The notes under the pieces are model-generated. The model saw only the letters and a program-made list of their open reading frames with translations. It ran no database searches and had not been told where the DNA came from. DNA of 64,000 nucleotides from positions 5,085,001 to 5,149,000 of the forward strand of contig NZ_AP028664.1 in the NCBI RefSeq assembly GCF_041154455.1. Reading direction: 5' to 3'. Shown one piece after another: positions 1 to 8,522 of the stretch (position 1 is its first letter; each line of letters starts with the position of its first letter). A program made the translations under genes and the position numbers. The stretch is from Variovorax sp. V213. GTDB lineage: Bacteria > Pseudomonadota > Gammaproteobacteria > Burkholderiales > Burkholderiaceae_C.

Positions 1-605
1 GTGCAGAAGATGTCGGCGAGGTCGTGGCGCACATGGCGCTTGTCGGTCACGCGGGTGAGGCCGCCGGTGCCGGGCAGCACGCCGAGCAGCGGCACTTCGG
101 GCAGCGACACAGCCGAGGAGCGGTCGTCCACCAGCAGGATCTCGTCGCAGGCCAGCGCCAGCTCGTAGCCGCCGCCGGCGCAGGCGCCGTTCACGGCCGC
201 GATGAACTTCAGGCCCGAGTGCTTGGACGAGTCTTCGATGCCGTTGCGCGTCTCGTTGGTGAACTTGCAGAAGTTCACCTTCCAGGCATGGCTCGACACG
301 CCGAGCATGAAGATGTTGGCACCCGAACAGAAGATGCGGTCCTTGCCGCTGGTGACGATCACGCTGCGCACTTCGGGGTGCTCGAAGCGCACGCGGTTGA
401 GTGCGTCGTTCAGTTCGATGTCCACGCCCAGGTCGTAGCTGTTGAGCTTGAGCTTGTAGCCGGGGCGGATGCCGCCGTCTTCCGCAATGTCGAGCACCAG
501 GCGCGCCACGGGGCCCTCGAAGCTGAGCTTCCAGTGCTTGTATTGCGCGGGTTCGATACGGTAGTCGACGCGCGAAGGCGCCTGAAGGGTCGTGGTTTCG
601 GTCAT
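1..605 (-). CDS. boxC: 2,3-epoxybenzoyl-CoA dihydrolase BoxC, N-terminal part (cut by window edge)
   Basis: BoxC opens the epoxide ring of 2,3-epoxybenzoyl-CoA in the aerobic hybrid benzoate pathway, giving 3,4-dehydroadipyl-CoA semialdehyde and formate. About 201 N-terminal residues are visible from an ATG at 605. They show a crotonase fold: an oxyanion-loop stretch (GKDRIFCSGANIFMLG) and a second glycine-rich stretch (AAVNGACAGGGYELALACDE). Full-length BoxC is about 550 residues, so most of the gene, and presumably boxB, lies left of the window. A good ribosome site (CAGGAG) lies just upstream of the ATG. The gene follows boxR on the same strand, with its own promoter in the 127-bp gap. The family call is strong, because this long crotonase sits next to BoxR and BoxD. 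Confidence 0.93.
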   Translation of the reverse strand, partial: MTETTTLQAPSRVDYRIEPAQYKHWKLSFEGPVARLVLDIAEDGGIRPGYKLKLNSYDLGVDIELNDALNRVRFEHPEVRSVIVTSGKDRIFCSGANIFMLGVSSHAWKVNFCKFTNETRNGIEDSSKHSGLKFIAAVNGACAGGGYELALACDEILLVDDRSSAVSLPEVPLLGVLPGTGGLTRVTDKRHVRHDLADIFC

Positions 606-628
606 ACGGAAGTCTCCTGTGGGCCAGA

Positions 629-701
629 TGCAAACCGGAAGAATAATGCATCTTCTGGTTCCGATGACATGCATCATGCTGCATGCGAACAGGCAAGTCA
701 A
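629..701 (-). promoter_or_regulatory. boxC promoter with TGCA-rich candidate BoxR operator
   Basis: Read leftward, there is a TTGACT -35 (696-701) and a CATGAT -10 (673-678) separated by exactly 17 bases. Four TGCA motifs lie over and just downstream of the -10, at 680-683, 670-673, 647-650 and 629-632; the first two are spaced as TGCA-N6-TGCA. TGCA half-sites are known in operators of the BzdR/BoxR family. The promoter match is direct sequence evidence. Assignment to BoxR is inference. Confidence 0.6.
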
Positions 702-732
702 TGCCTGAATCGCTTTTTTTCAATTCAGCCGT

Positions 733-1677
733 TCAGGCGCCGGGGCGCATGGATTGGTGTGCGACGGCGCGCAGCGCCTGGAAGCTTTGCGCCAGGGTCC
801 TGCCGCTCGTGTCCACCGACAGGTCGGCCTTCGAATAGAAGGCCGCGCGGCCATTCAGGATGCGCCGCAGGTCTTCCATGGCTTCCTTGCTGGCCGCCAT
901 CGGGCGGGTGTCGCCCTGGGCGGCCACGCGGCCCATGTGTTCCTCGGGCGCGGCCTGCAGCCACACGGTGGTGCAGTGCGCGAGCAGCTCGTTGAATGTG
1001 GCCGGGTCGGACACGATGCCGCCCGGCGTGGCAATGACCACTTCGCTGTAGATCTGGATGGTTTCCTCGAGCGCGCGGCGCTCGTAGCGGCGGTAGGCGT
1101 TGGTGCCGTAGAGGTCGTGGATCTCGCGCACGCTGCAGCCCGCCAGCGTTTCGATCTCGCGGCTCAGCTCGATGAAAGGCACTTCGAGGTCTTCCGCCAG
1201 CATCTGCCCGAGCGTCGACTTGCCCGCGCCGCGCAGGCCCACGAGCGCGATGCGCCGGTGCCGCGCCGGATCGACCGAGGCCGTGCCCAGCAGCTCGCCC
1301 AGCGCCACGCGCACGCGGCGCAGGTCGGCTTCGCTGCGGTGCTCGAGCAGTTCGCGAATCAGCAGCCATTCGGGCGAGCTGGTGGTCACATCGCCGACCA
1401 GCTCGGCCAGCGAGCAGTGCAGCGCGCCGGCCACCTGCTGCAACACGAGGATCGACGCATTGCCGATGCCGTACTCGAGGTTGGCGAGGTGCCGCTCCGA
1501 GACGCCGGCCGCCACCGCCACCGCCTTGCGCGTGAGGCCGCGCTGCGCGCGCAGGTTGCGCACACGGTCGCCCAGAGCTGCCAGCAATGGATTCCTGGCT
1601 TCTCCCGGCGGTGTGGCATTGCTGGCGTGGTTGCCGTCGCGCGCGGCGGGCAGCACCGCGTCTACATGCTCGTTCAT
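733..1677 (-). CDS. boxR: BoxR: HTH-XRE and shikimate kinase-like fusion, benzoyl-CoA-responsive regulator
   Basis: This transcriptional regulator of the box pathway is related to BzdR. Residues of about 36-92 form an XRE/Cro-type helix-turn-helix (GVSERHLANLEYGIGNAS). The C-terminal half is a shikimate kinase-like P-loop domain (Walker A GLRGAGKST) that in this family senses benzoyl-CoA rather than making shikimate 3-phosphate. At 314 aa it has the usual length. The ATG at 1677 is used. The gene ends 127 bp before boxC on the same strand, and its start faces the rightward box operon across a 200-bp gap. TGCA motifs occur in both flanking gaps, which fits autoregulation and control of both operons. 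That control is inferred from family knowledge and position. Confidence 0.93.
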   Translation of the reverse strand: MNEHVDAVLPAARDGNHASNATPPGEARNPLLAALGDRVRNLRAQRGLTRKAVAVAAGVSERHLANLEYGIGNASILVLQQVAGALHCSLAELVGDVTTSSPEWLLIRELLEHRSEADLRRVRVALGELLGTASVDPARHRRIALVGLRGAGKSTLGQMLAEDLEVPFIELSREIETLAGCSVREIHDLYGTNAYRRYERRALEETIQIYSEVVIATPGGIVSDPATFNELLAHCTTVWLQAAPEEHMGRVAAQGDTRPMAASKEAMEDLRRILNGRAAFYSKADLSVDTSGRTLAQSFQALRAVAHQSMRPGA

Positions 1678-1743
1678 GCAAGTCCTCGTTCTTGGCCGGG
1701 ATTGTGCGCGCTCAGGGTAAACACCATATATGCACTATATTGC

Positions 1744-1812
1744 TTGACACCCGATGTCTCGGTGCTTATTGTTCGACCACAAGCAAGATACTGCACGCAC
1801 ACCAATCCTGCA
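1744..1812 (+). promoter_or_regulatory. Promoter of the rightward box operon, with TGCA motifs
   Basis: TTGACA (1744-1749), then 17 bases, then TATTGT (1767-1772) is a near-consensus sigma-70 promoter pointing right, with the start expected near 1779. TGCA motifs flank it at 1731-1734, 1792-1795 and 1809-1812; the last two lie just downstream of the expected start, where a bound repressor would block transcription. No other good promoter is seen before livF, so this one probably serves the whole operon. BoxR as the bound protein is inferred. Confidence 0.65.
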
Positions 1813-1877
1813 AGGTACATCGTAAGTTTCGCTGTGGCACCACCCCTGCCAGCCAGCCTCCCAAAGGAAGCCCGCCA

Positions 1878-2351
1878 ATGTCCAGCAAGGAAGCATTTCA
1901 CCAGTTGATCGCCGGCCTGACCGCCGAAATTGCCGGCAGGCCGCTCGACGAACAACTCGACCAGTGGCTCAACGCCACCCATGGTGCGGGCAGCCCCCGT
2001 TTCGAGCAGCTGCGCCAGGCCTGCATCGGCGGCGTGGCCGAAGGCTGGCTGTGCGAGCGCGAAGGCGGCGGCATCAAGTATGGCCGCGTGTTCAAGGCCG
2101 AAGACGCGCTGCACCGGTTCTCGGTCGACGTGGTCGACATGCAGGACATCGCCGGGCCGCACCACACGCATCCGAATGGCGAGATCGACCTGATCATGCC
2201 ACTCGAAGGCAGCGCCGATGCCACCTTCGACGGACGGCCGGCGGGCTGGTGCGTCTACGGGCCCGGCACTGCGCACCGGCCGACCGTGGCGCAAGGCCGC
2301 GCACTCGTTCTCTATCTACTGCCCGAAGGGCAGATCAAATTCACCCAATGA
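1878..2351 (+). CDS. DUF4863 (PnbB-like cupin) protein, first gene of the box operon
   Basis: A 157-residue soluble protein with a cupin-like core: an HHTHPNGEIDLIMPL stretch carries the metal-ligand-type histidines and glutamate, and a GPGTAHRPTV stretch follows. It resembles the DUF4863 family, which includes the 4-hydroxylaminobenzoate lyase PnbB, and such genes recur in box clusters. The ATG at 1878 has a clear AAGGAAG ribosome site at 1864-1870; an in-frame reading opens far upstream but has no such site. Its stop overlaps the boxD start (ATGA), which implies translational coupling. The role in benzoate metabolism is unknown. A substituted-benzoate lyase or an accessory function are both possible. 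Confidence 0.8.
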   Translation: MSSKEAFHQLIAGLTAEIAGRPLDEQLDQWLNATHGAGSPRFEQLRQACIGGVAEGWLCEREGGGIKYGRVFKAEDALHRFSVDVVDMQDIAGPHHTHPNGEIDLIMPLEGSADATFDGRPAGWCVYGPGTAHRPTVAQGRALVLYLLPEGQIKFTQ

Positions 2352-3898
2352 CCGAGCTCCTCCCCAACCACGTCGCCGGCCGCTGGCAAAGCGGATCGGG
2401 CGCCGGCACGCCTCTGTTCGACCCGGTGCTGGGCACCGAGCTCGCGCGCGTCGACGCCACCGGCCTCGACCTGCCCGCCGCCTTTGCCTTTGCGCGCGAA
2501 CAGGGCGGCAACGCGCTGCGCGCCCTCACCTACCGCCAGCGCGCGGCGCTGCTCGGCGCCATCGTGAAGGTGCTGCAGGCCAACCGCGACGCTTACTACG
2601 AGATTGCCACGGCCAATTCGGGCACCGTGAAGAACGATTCGGCCGTCGACATCGACGGTGCGATCTTCACGCTCGGCCAGTACGCCAAGTGGGGCGACGG
2701 CCTGGGCGACGTGCGCGCGCTGCGCGACGGCGATGCGGCCAGGCTCGGCAAGGAGCCGATGTTCCAGTCGCAGCATCTGCAGCTGCCGACGCAGGGCGTG
2801 GCGCTGTTCATCAACGCCTTCAACTTCCCCTCCTGGGGACTGTGGGAAAAGGCCGCGCCCGCGCTGCTTTCGGGCGTGCCCGTGATCGTGAAGCCTGCCA
2901 CGGCCACCGCCTGGCTCACGCAGCGCATGGTCAAGGACGTGGTCGACGCGGGCGTGCTGCCCGCGGGCGCACTTTCGGTGGTCTGCGGCAGTTCCGCGGG
3001 CTTGATGGATGCGCTGCAGCCTTTCGACGTGGTCTCTTTCACCGGCTCTGCCGAAACGGCGGCGGTGATCCGCTCGCACCCGGCCGTGGCCGAGCGTTCG
3101 GTGCGTGTGAACATCGAGGCCGACAGCCTCAACAGCGCCCTGCTGCTGCCCGGCGCCGCGCCCGGCAGCGACGCCTTCAACCTGCTCGTGCGCGAAGTGG
3201 CGCGCGAGATGACGGTGAAGTCGGGCCAGAAGTGCACCGCCATCCGCCGCATCCTGGTGCCGGCCGAGGTGTACGACGCCGTGGCCGAAGCCATTGGCGC
3301 CAAGCTCAAGGGCGTGGCCGTCGGCAACCCGCGCAACGAGAGCGTGCGCATGGGCTCGCTCGTGAGCCGCGCACAGCTGGACGCAGTGAATGAAGGCCTG
3401 GAAGCACTGTCGGCGCAGACCACCGTGCTGTACGACGGCCGCAAGACGCCGCTGATCGAGGCCGACCCGGCAGTGGCTGCCTGCATCGGCCCGGTGCTGC
3501 TGGGCGCGCGCGATGCCGATGCGGCAGAGCGCGTGCACGACGTGGAAGTGTTCGGCCCTGTCGCCACGCTGCTGCCCTACCGCGACCTTGCGCATGGCAT
3601 CGCGCTGGCGCATCGCGGCCAGGGTTCTCTGGTGACTTCGCTCTACGGCAGCGACGACGCCGCGTTGGCAGAGGCCGCGCTGGCCGTCGCACCGAGCCAC
3701 GGCCGCGTGCACGTGGTCACGCCCGAAGTGGCCCAGGCCCACACCGGCCACGGCAACGTGATGCCGATGTCGCTGCACGGCGGCCCCGGCCGCGCCGGCG
3801 GTGGCGCCGAACTGGGCGGATTGCGCGCGCTGGACTTCTACCATCGCCGCAGCGCCGTGCAAGCGAGCCCCGGCGTGCTCGCGCAGCTCGGCCTCTAG
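2348..3898 (+). CDS. boxD: 3,4-dehydroadipyl-CoA semialdehyde dehydrogenase BoxD
   Basis: A 516-residue aldehyde dehydrogenase that oxidises the ring-opening product of the box pathway to 3,4-dehydroadipyl-CoA, usually with NADP+. The nucleophilic cysteine lies in SGQKCTAIRR, the NINAFNFPSWG-type motif appears as FINAFNFPSWG, and the cofactor region has VPVIVKPATATAW. The C-terminal LHGGPGRAGGGAELGG stretch is typical of BoxD and PaaN-type enzymes. It starts at an ATG that overlaps the preceding stop by four bases and ends 27 bp before the ligase gene. Placement between BoxR and a benzoate-CoA ligase makes BoxD the best assignment. Confidence 0.92.
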   Translation: MTELLPNHVAGRWQSGSGAGTPLFDPVLGTELARVDATGLDLPAAFAFAREQGGNALRALTYRQRAALLGAIVKVLQANRDAYYEIATANSGTVKNDSAVDIDGAIFTLGQYAKWGDGLGDVRALRDGDAARLGKEPMFQSQHLQLPTQGVALFINAFNFPSWGLWEKAAPALLSGVPVIVKPATATAWLTQRMVKDVVDAGVLPAGALSVVCGSSAGLMDALQPFDVVSFTGSAETAAVIRSHPAVAERSVRVNIEADSLNSALLLPGAAPGSDAFNLLVREVAREMTVKSGQKCTAIRRILVPAEVYDAVAEAIGAKLKGVAVGNPRNESVRMGSLVSRAQLDAVNEGLEALSAQTTVLYDGRKTPLIEADPAVAACIGPVLLGARDADAAERVHDVEVFGPVATLLPYRDLAHGIALAHRGQGSLVTSLYGSDDAALAEAALAVAPSHGRVHVVTPEVAQAHTGHGNVMPMSLHGGPGRAGGGAELGGLRALDFYHRRSAVQASPGVLAQLGL

Positions 3899-3925
3899 AA
3901 AAAGAACACGGCCCAAGGAGACCCC

Positions 3926-5476
3926 ATGACGAGCCCGCCCGCACGATTCAATTTTGCCGAACACCTGTTCGCCCTCAACCGCGGCCGTGCCGATCGCACC
4001 GCCTACATCGACGACCGCGGCACGCTCGGCTACGGCCAGCTCGAAGAGCGCGCGCGCCGCCTGGCCGCCGCTTTGAAGGCCGCCGGCGTGCGCCGCGAGG
4101 AACGCGTGCTGCTGCTGATGCTCGACAGCAGCGACTGGCCGGTGAGCTTCCTGGGCTGCCTGTATGCGGGCGTCGTTCCCGTCGCCGTCAACACGCTGCT
4201 CACGCCCGACGACTACGCCTACATGCTGGACCACAGCCGCGCCCAGGCCGTGCTGGTGTCGGGTGCGCTGCTGCCCACGCTGCAGGAGGCGATGACCCGC
4301 GGCGCGCACGAAGTGCACACGCTGATCGTTTCGCAGCCGACGGGTGCGCTGCCGGCAGGCGGGCAGGAATTCGAAGCTGCGCTCGCCGCTGCCGAGCCGA
4401 TGGCATCGCCCGCGCCCACGGCCTCGGACGATCCCGGCTTCTGGCTGTATTCGTCCGGCTCCACCGGCAAGCCCAAGGGCACGGTCCACACGCACGCCAA
4501 CCTGTGGTGGACGGCCGAGCTTTACGGCAAGCCGGTGCTCGGGCTCACCGAGAACGACGTCTGCTTCTCGGCCGCGAAGATGTACTTTGCGTACGGGCTC
4601 GGCAACGCGCTGACCTTTCCCCTTTCGGTCGGTGCGACCGTCGTGCTGATGGCCGAGCGCCCGACACCCGACGCTACCTTCCGCCGCTGGGTGGAGCACA
4701 AACCCACCGTGTTCTTCGGCGCACCCACCGGCTTTGCCGGCATGCTCGCCTCCCCGAAGCTGCCGCCGCGCGAAGCCGTCGCATTGCGCATGTGTTCTTC
4801 CGCCGGGGAGGCCTTGCCCGGCGAGATCGCGCAACGCTTCAAGGCGCACTTCGGCTGCGAGATCATCGACGGCATCGGCTCCACCGAGATGCTGCACATC
4901 TTCCTCTCCAACCGGCCCGGCGACGTGCGCTACGGCACCACCGGCAAGCCGGTGGAAGGCTATGAGGTCGAGCTGCGCGGCGAGGACGGCCGGCCGGTGC
5001 CCGATGGCGAAGTGGGCGACCTCTACATCCGCGGCCCGAGCTCGGCGCTGATGTACTGGTGCAACCGCGAGAAGTCGCGCGAGACCTTCCAGGGCGGCTG
5101 GACCAAGAGCGGCGACAAGTACACGCGCGATGCCGACGGCTACTACACTTACGCCGGCCGCAGCGACGACATGCTGAAGGTCAGCGGCATCTACGTGTCG
5201 CCCTTCGAGGTCGAGGCCACGCTGATGCAGCACCCCGCGGTGCTCGAGGCCGCGGTGATCGGCAAGGAAGATTCGGACGGCCTCACCAAGACCAAGGCTT
5301 TCGTCGTTCTGAAAGACGGCCAATCGATCACGGACGACGAGCTGAAGGCTTTCGTGAAAGAGCGGCTCGCACCGTACAAGTACCCGCGCTTTCTGGAGTT
5401 CGTCCAGGAACTGCCGAAGACGGCGACGGGGAAGATCCAGCGGTTCAGGCTGCGGGAAAGGGAGAAGCAGGCATGA
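3926..5476 (+). CDS. bclA: Benzoate-CoA ligase
   Basis: An AMP-forming acyl/aryl-CoA synthetase of 516 residues that converts benzoate, ATP and CoA to benzoyl-CoA, the entry step of the pathway and the source of the BoxR effector. The P-loop is YSSGSTGKPKGT, the adenylate motif is IDGIGSTEML, the hinge region is YAGRSDDMLKVSG, and the catalytic lysine is in PKTATGKIQRF near the C-terminus. The length is standard for benzoate-CoA ligases. The start ATG at 3926 has AAGGAG upstream. The next gene follows after a 46-bp gap that contains a 9-bp perfect hairpin. Confidence 0.92.
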   Translation: MTSPPARFNFAEHLFALNRGRADRTAYIDDRGTLGYGQLEERARRLAAALKAAGVRREERVLLLMLDSSDWPVSFLGCLYAGVVPVAVNTLLTPDDYAYMLDHSRAQAVLVSGALLPTLQEAMTRGAHEVHTLIVSQPTGALPAGGQEFEAALAAAEPMASPAPTASDDPGFWLYSSGSTGKPKGTVHTHANLWWTAELYGKPVLGLTENDVCFSAAKMYFAYGLGNALTFPLSVGATVVLMAERPTPDATFRRWVEHKPTVFFGAPTGFAGMLASPKLPPREAVALRMCSSAGEALPGEIAQRFKAHFGCEIIDGIGSTEMLHIFLSNRPGDVRYGTTGKPVEGYEVELRGEDGRPVPDGEVGDLYIRGPSSALMYWCNREKSRETFQGGWTKSGDKYTRDADGYYTYAGRSDDMLKVSGIYVSPFEVEATLMQHPAVLEAAVIGKEDSDGLTKTKAFVVLKDGQSITDDELKAFVKERLAPYKYPRFLEFVQELPKTATGKIQRFRLREREKQA

Positions 5477-5491
5477 GGTTTCCGCTGCGTC

Positions 5492-5512
5492 CCCTCTCCC
5501 AGAGGGAGAGGG
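5492..5512. repeat. Perfect 9-bp hairpin between bclA and the hydrolase gene
   Basis: CCCTCTCCC, a 3-base loop, then GGGAGAGGG fills most of the 46-bp gap. No T-tract follows, so it is not an obvious intrinsic terminator. It resembles the GC-rich hairpin repeats common between Burkholderiales genes and the ones near 9,533-9,621 in the same operon. Confidence 0.6.
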
Positions 5513-5522
5513 AGTAACAGCC

Positions 5523-6326
5523 ATGACCACCGACTTCGCCACCATCGAATGGCGCGGCCGCCCTGTCCGCATCGAGTGCCAGTGGATCGCACCCGAGCGG
5601 AAGAATGCGCCGCTCATCGTCTTCCTCCACGAAGGCCTGGGCTCGGTCGCCATGTGGAAGGACTTTCCCGCGCAAGTCTGCCAAGCCGCCGGCGCGCGCG
5701 GCCTCGTGTTCTCGCGACCCGGCTACGGCCGCTCCACGCCGCGTGAAGCAAACGAGATCTGGGACGTCGACTTCATGCACCGCCAGGCGCACGAAGTGCT
5801 GCCCGCGCTGTTCGCCGCGCTGACGATCGGCGACGAAAAACCCTGGCTCTTCGGCCACAGCGACGGCGGCTCGATCAGCCTGCTGTATGCCTCGCGCTTT
5901 CCCGGCAACGTGTCCGGCCTGGTGGTTCTTGCCCCGCACATCTTCGTGGAAGACGTGACCGTGGCGAACATCGAACAGGCCCGCAGCGCCTACCTCGGCA
6001 CCGACCTGCCGAAGAAGCTCGGCCGCTACCACGACAGCGCCGACTCCGCCTTCTGGGGCTGGAACCGCATCTGGCTGCACCCGCCCTTCCGTGAATGGAA
6101 CATCGAGTCCGAGCTCGATACCATCCGCTGCCCGGTGCTCGCCATCCAGGGCATCGACGACGAATACGGCACCCTTGCGCAAATCCGCGGCATCGCGGCG
6201 CGCGTGCCCGGCTGCGAACTGGTGGAAATCCCCGAATGCGGGCATTCCCCGCATCGCGATCAGCCGGATCGTGTCATCGTCGCGACCACTTCTTTCATTG
6301 GCAAAAACAGGAGACAGCCATCATGA
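5523..6326 (+). CDS. Alpha/beta hydrolase of the box operon
   Basis: A 267-residue cytosolic alpha/beta hydrolase. The oxyanion region is FLHEGLGSVAMWKDFP, the nucleophile elbow is FGHSDGGS, and the histidine of the triad is in PECGHSPHRDQP. Its substrate is not known. Position inside the benzoate operon suggests a lactone or thioester made as a by-product of the pathway, for example hydrolysis of a stalled CoA intermediate. The start ATG at 5523 follows a hairpin repeat, and the stop overlaps the start of the binding protein (ATGA), so the two are translationally coupled. Confidence 0.85.
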   Translation: MTTDFATIEWRGRPVRIECQWIAPERKNAPLIVFLHEGLGSVAMWKDFPAQVCQAAGARGLVFSRPGYGRSTPREANEIWDVDFMHRQAHEVLPALFAALTIGDEKPWLFGHSDGGSISLLYASRFPGNVSGLVVLAPHIFVEDVTVANIEQARSAYLGTDLPKKLGRYHDSADSAFWGWNRIWLHPPFREWNIESELDTIRCPVLAIQGIDDEYGTLAQIRGIAARVPGCELVEIPECGHSPHRDQPDRVIVATTSFIGKNRRQPS

Positions 6327-7495
6327 CCATCCGCACCGCCCGCCTCGCGCTCACGGCGATCGCATTCGCCGCCCTGGCATCCGCCGCCAGCGCCCAGGGC
6401 ACCGGCAAGCTCAAGGTCGGCCTGATGCTGCCGTACAGCGGCACCTACACCGCACTGGGCGTGGCCATCGAAAACGGCTTCAAGCTCTACGTGGAAGAAC
6501 ACGGCGGCAAGCTCGCCGGCCGCGAGATCGAATACTTCAAGGTCGACGACGAGTCCGATCCCGCCAAGGCGACCGACAACGTCAACAAGCTGATCAAGCG
6601 CGACAACGTCGACGTGATCGTGGGCACCGTGCACTCCGGCGTCGCCATGGCCATGGCCAAGGCCGCGAAGGAAAGCGGCACCGTGCTGATCGTGCCGAAC
6701 GCCGGCGCCGACGCGGTCACGGGCCCGATGTGCGCGCCCAACATCTTCCGCAGCTCGTTCAGCAACTGGCAGCCGGCGTTCGCCATGGGCGAGGTCGCCG
6801 CCAAGCAGCAGGGCAAGAAGAAGGCGATGACCATCACCTGGAAATACGCGGCCGGCGACGAGTCGGTCAACGGCTTCAAGGAAGGCTTCGAGAAGAACGG
6901 CGGCAAGGTCGAGAAGCAGCTCACGCTGCCGTTTCCCAACGTCGAGTTCCAGGCCCTCCTGACCGAGATCGCGGCGGCCAAGCCTGATGCGGTGTACGCC
7001 TTCTTCGCGGGCGGCGGCGCGGTGAAGTTCGTCAAGGACTATCAGGCAGCGGGCCTCAACAAGACCATTCCGCTCTACGGCCCGGGCTTCCTGACCGACG
7101 GCACGCTCGATGCGCAGGGCGAAGCTGCGCAAGGCATGCTGACCACGCTGCACTACGCCGACGGCCTCAACACCGCGCGCGACAACGCCTTCCGCGTCGG
7201 CTACGCCAAGGCCTTCAAGCTGCAGCCCGACGTGTATGCCGTGCAGGGCTACGACGCGGCGCAGATGCTGGGCGTGGGCCTCGCCGCCACCAAGGGCGAC
7301 ATCGGCAAGAAGGCCGAGTTCACGGCCGCCATCGAGAAAGCGAAGATCGACAGCCCGCGCGGCACGTTCACCATGAGCAAGTCGCACAACCCGGTGCAGG
7401 ACATCTATCTGCGCAAGGTGGAAGGCAAGGAGAACAAGCTGGTGAGCACGGCGATCAAGGGTCTCGCAGACCCCGCGCGCGGCTGCAGGATGTAA
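6323..7495 (+). CDS. ABC transporter substrate-binding protein (Liv family), probable benzoate or aromatic acid receptor
   Basis: A 390-residue periplasmic type I binding protein with a Sec signal peptide (hydrophobic residues about 8-24, cleavage after ASAQ). The mature part begins GKLKVGLMLPYSGTY and has the LivJ/HbaE-type fold with VDDESDPAKATDNVNKL. It starts at 6323 in an ATGA overlap with the hydrolase. With the two permeases and two ATPases that follow, it makes a complete branched-chain amino acid-type importer. Operon position points to benzoate or a related aromatic acid as substrate. That is inference, because the family binds many ligands. Confidence 0.88.
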   Translation: MTIRTARLALTAIAFAALASAASAQGTGKLKVGLMLPYSGTYTALGVAIENGFKLYVEEHGGKLAGREIEYFKVDDESDPAKATDNVNKLIKRDNVDVIVGTVHSGVAMAMAKAAKESGTVLIVPNAGADAVTGPMCAPNIFRSSFSNWQPAFAMGEVAAKQQGKKKAMTITWKYAAGDESVNGFKEGFEKNGGKVEKQLTLPFPNVEFQALLTEIAAAKPDAVYAFFAGGGAVKFVKDYQAAGLNKTIPLYGPGFLTDGTLDAQGEAAQGMLTTLHYADGLNTARDNAFRVGYAKAFKLQPDVYAVQGYDAAQMLGVGLAATKGDIGKKAEFTAAIEKAKIDSPRGTFTMSKSHNPVQDIYLRKVEGKENKLVSTAIKGLADPARGCRM

Positions 7496-7504
7496 CCCAC
7501 CCCC

Positions 7505-7590
7505 GTCCCTCGCTCACTTCGTGTAGCTCGACTCCCCCTCAAGGGGGCGACACCAGCGGCCCGGCAAAGCCGGTTCCGCGGTGTCCCCCG
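7505..7590. repeat. Intergenic repeat, copy 1 (31-bp core identical to 57,246-57,276)
   Basis: The 154-bp gap before livH is filled by GC-rich repeat sequence. Its 31-bp core at 7552-7582 (ACCAGCGGCCCGG ... TTCCGCGGT) contains the hairpin CCGGCAAAGCCGG. It is present, base for base and in the opposite orientation, at 57,246-57,276. The flanks (CTTCGTGT and the CCCCCT/AGGGGG hairpin) are also partly shared. No coding potential is seen. Confidence 0.85.
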
Positions 7591-7649
7591 AACATCGCGG
7601 GCGCTGTCGCGCCACGCTCCCTTCACGGTCTCACAGGGATGAACCCAAC

Positions 7650-8522
7650 GTGGATTTCGGCACCTTCCTCGTCCAGTGCCTGAACTCGGTTCAGTACGGA
7701 CTCCTTCTCTTCCTGGTGGCCTCGGGGCTCACGCTGATCTTCGGGATCATGGGCGTGATCAACCTCGCCCACGGCAGCTTCTACATGATCGGCGCGTACA
7801 TGGCGTTCGCGCTCGCGCCGCTGTTCGGCGACCAGTTTCTCTTGATGCTGGGGGCCGGCGTGGTGCTGGCGGCCGTCTTCGGCTACCTGCTCGAATGGGC
7901 CTTCTTCAGCTACCTGTACCAGCGCGACCACCTTCAGCAGGTGCTGATGACCTACGGGCTCATCCTCGTGTTCGAGGAACTGCGCTCCATCCTCGTGGGC
8001 AACGACGTGCATGGCGTGAAGGTGCCGGCATGGCTCGACGGCAGCTTTGCGCTCGGCAACGTCATGAGCTACCCGTGGTACCGGCTCTTTGCCTCGGCCG
8101 CGTGCATCGTGCTTGCGGCGGGTTTGTATTGGGTGGTCAACCGCACGCGGCTCGGCATGATGATCCGCGCGGGCGCGAGCAACCGCGACATGGTGCGCGG
8201 CCTGGGCATCGACGTGAAGCGGCTCTACCGCATCGTGTTCGCAGCCGGCGTGGCGCTGGCGGCGCTGGCCGGGATGATCGCGGCGCCGATGTCCTCGGTG
8301 TATCCGAACATGGGCGCGAGCGTGCTCATCATCTGCTTCGTGCTGGTGGTGATCGGCGGCATCGGCTCGATCACCGGCGCGCTGCTGGCCTCGCTGCTGG
8401 TGGGCTTCGTCGACACCTTCGGCAAGGTGTTCTTCGCGGACCTCGCCGGCATCGGCATCTACCTGTTGATGGCCATCGTGCTGATCTGGAAGCCCGAAGG
8501 GCTGATGGGGAGGCGGCCATGA
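7650..8522 (+). CDS. livH: Branched-chain-type ABC transporter permease (LivH)
   Basis: An inner-membrane permease of 290 residues with about eight hydrophobic segments and the LivH signature region LIFGIMGVINLAHGSFYMIGAY near the N-terminus. The start is a GTG at 7650 with an AGGGA ribosome site ten bases upstream. A reading from 7581 would add 23 residues encoded by repeat DNA and is rejected. The stop overlaps the livM ATG (ATGA). It pairs with LivM as the translocation pore of the operon's importer. Confidence 0.9.
   Translation: MDFGTFLVQCLNSVQYGLLLFLVASGLTLIFGIMGVINLAHGSFYMIGAYMAFALAPLFGDQFLLMLGAGVVLAAVFGYLLEWAFFSYLYQRDHLQQVLMTYGLILVFEELRSILVGNDVHGVKVPAWLDGSFALGNVMSYPWYRLFASAACIVLAAGLYWVVNRTRLGMMIRAGASNRDMVRGLGIDVKRLYRIVFAAGVALAALAGMIAAPMSSVYPNMGASVLIICFVLVVIGGIGSITGALLASLLVGFVDTFGKVFFADLAGIGIYLLMAIVLIWKPEGLMGRRP

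Noticed and set aside
2312..5653. A 1113-codon open frame on the minus strand
   Set aside because: It lies entirely opposite the DUF4863, boxD, ligase and hydrolase genes, is low-complexity (His/Arg/Ala/Gly rich) and has no domain. It is an antisense shadow of GC-rich coding DNA.
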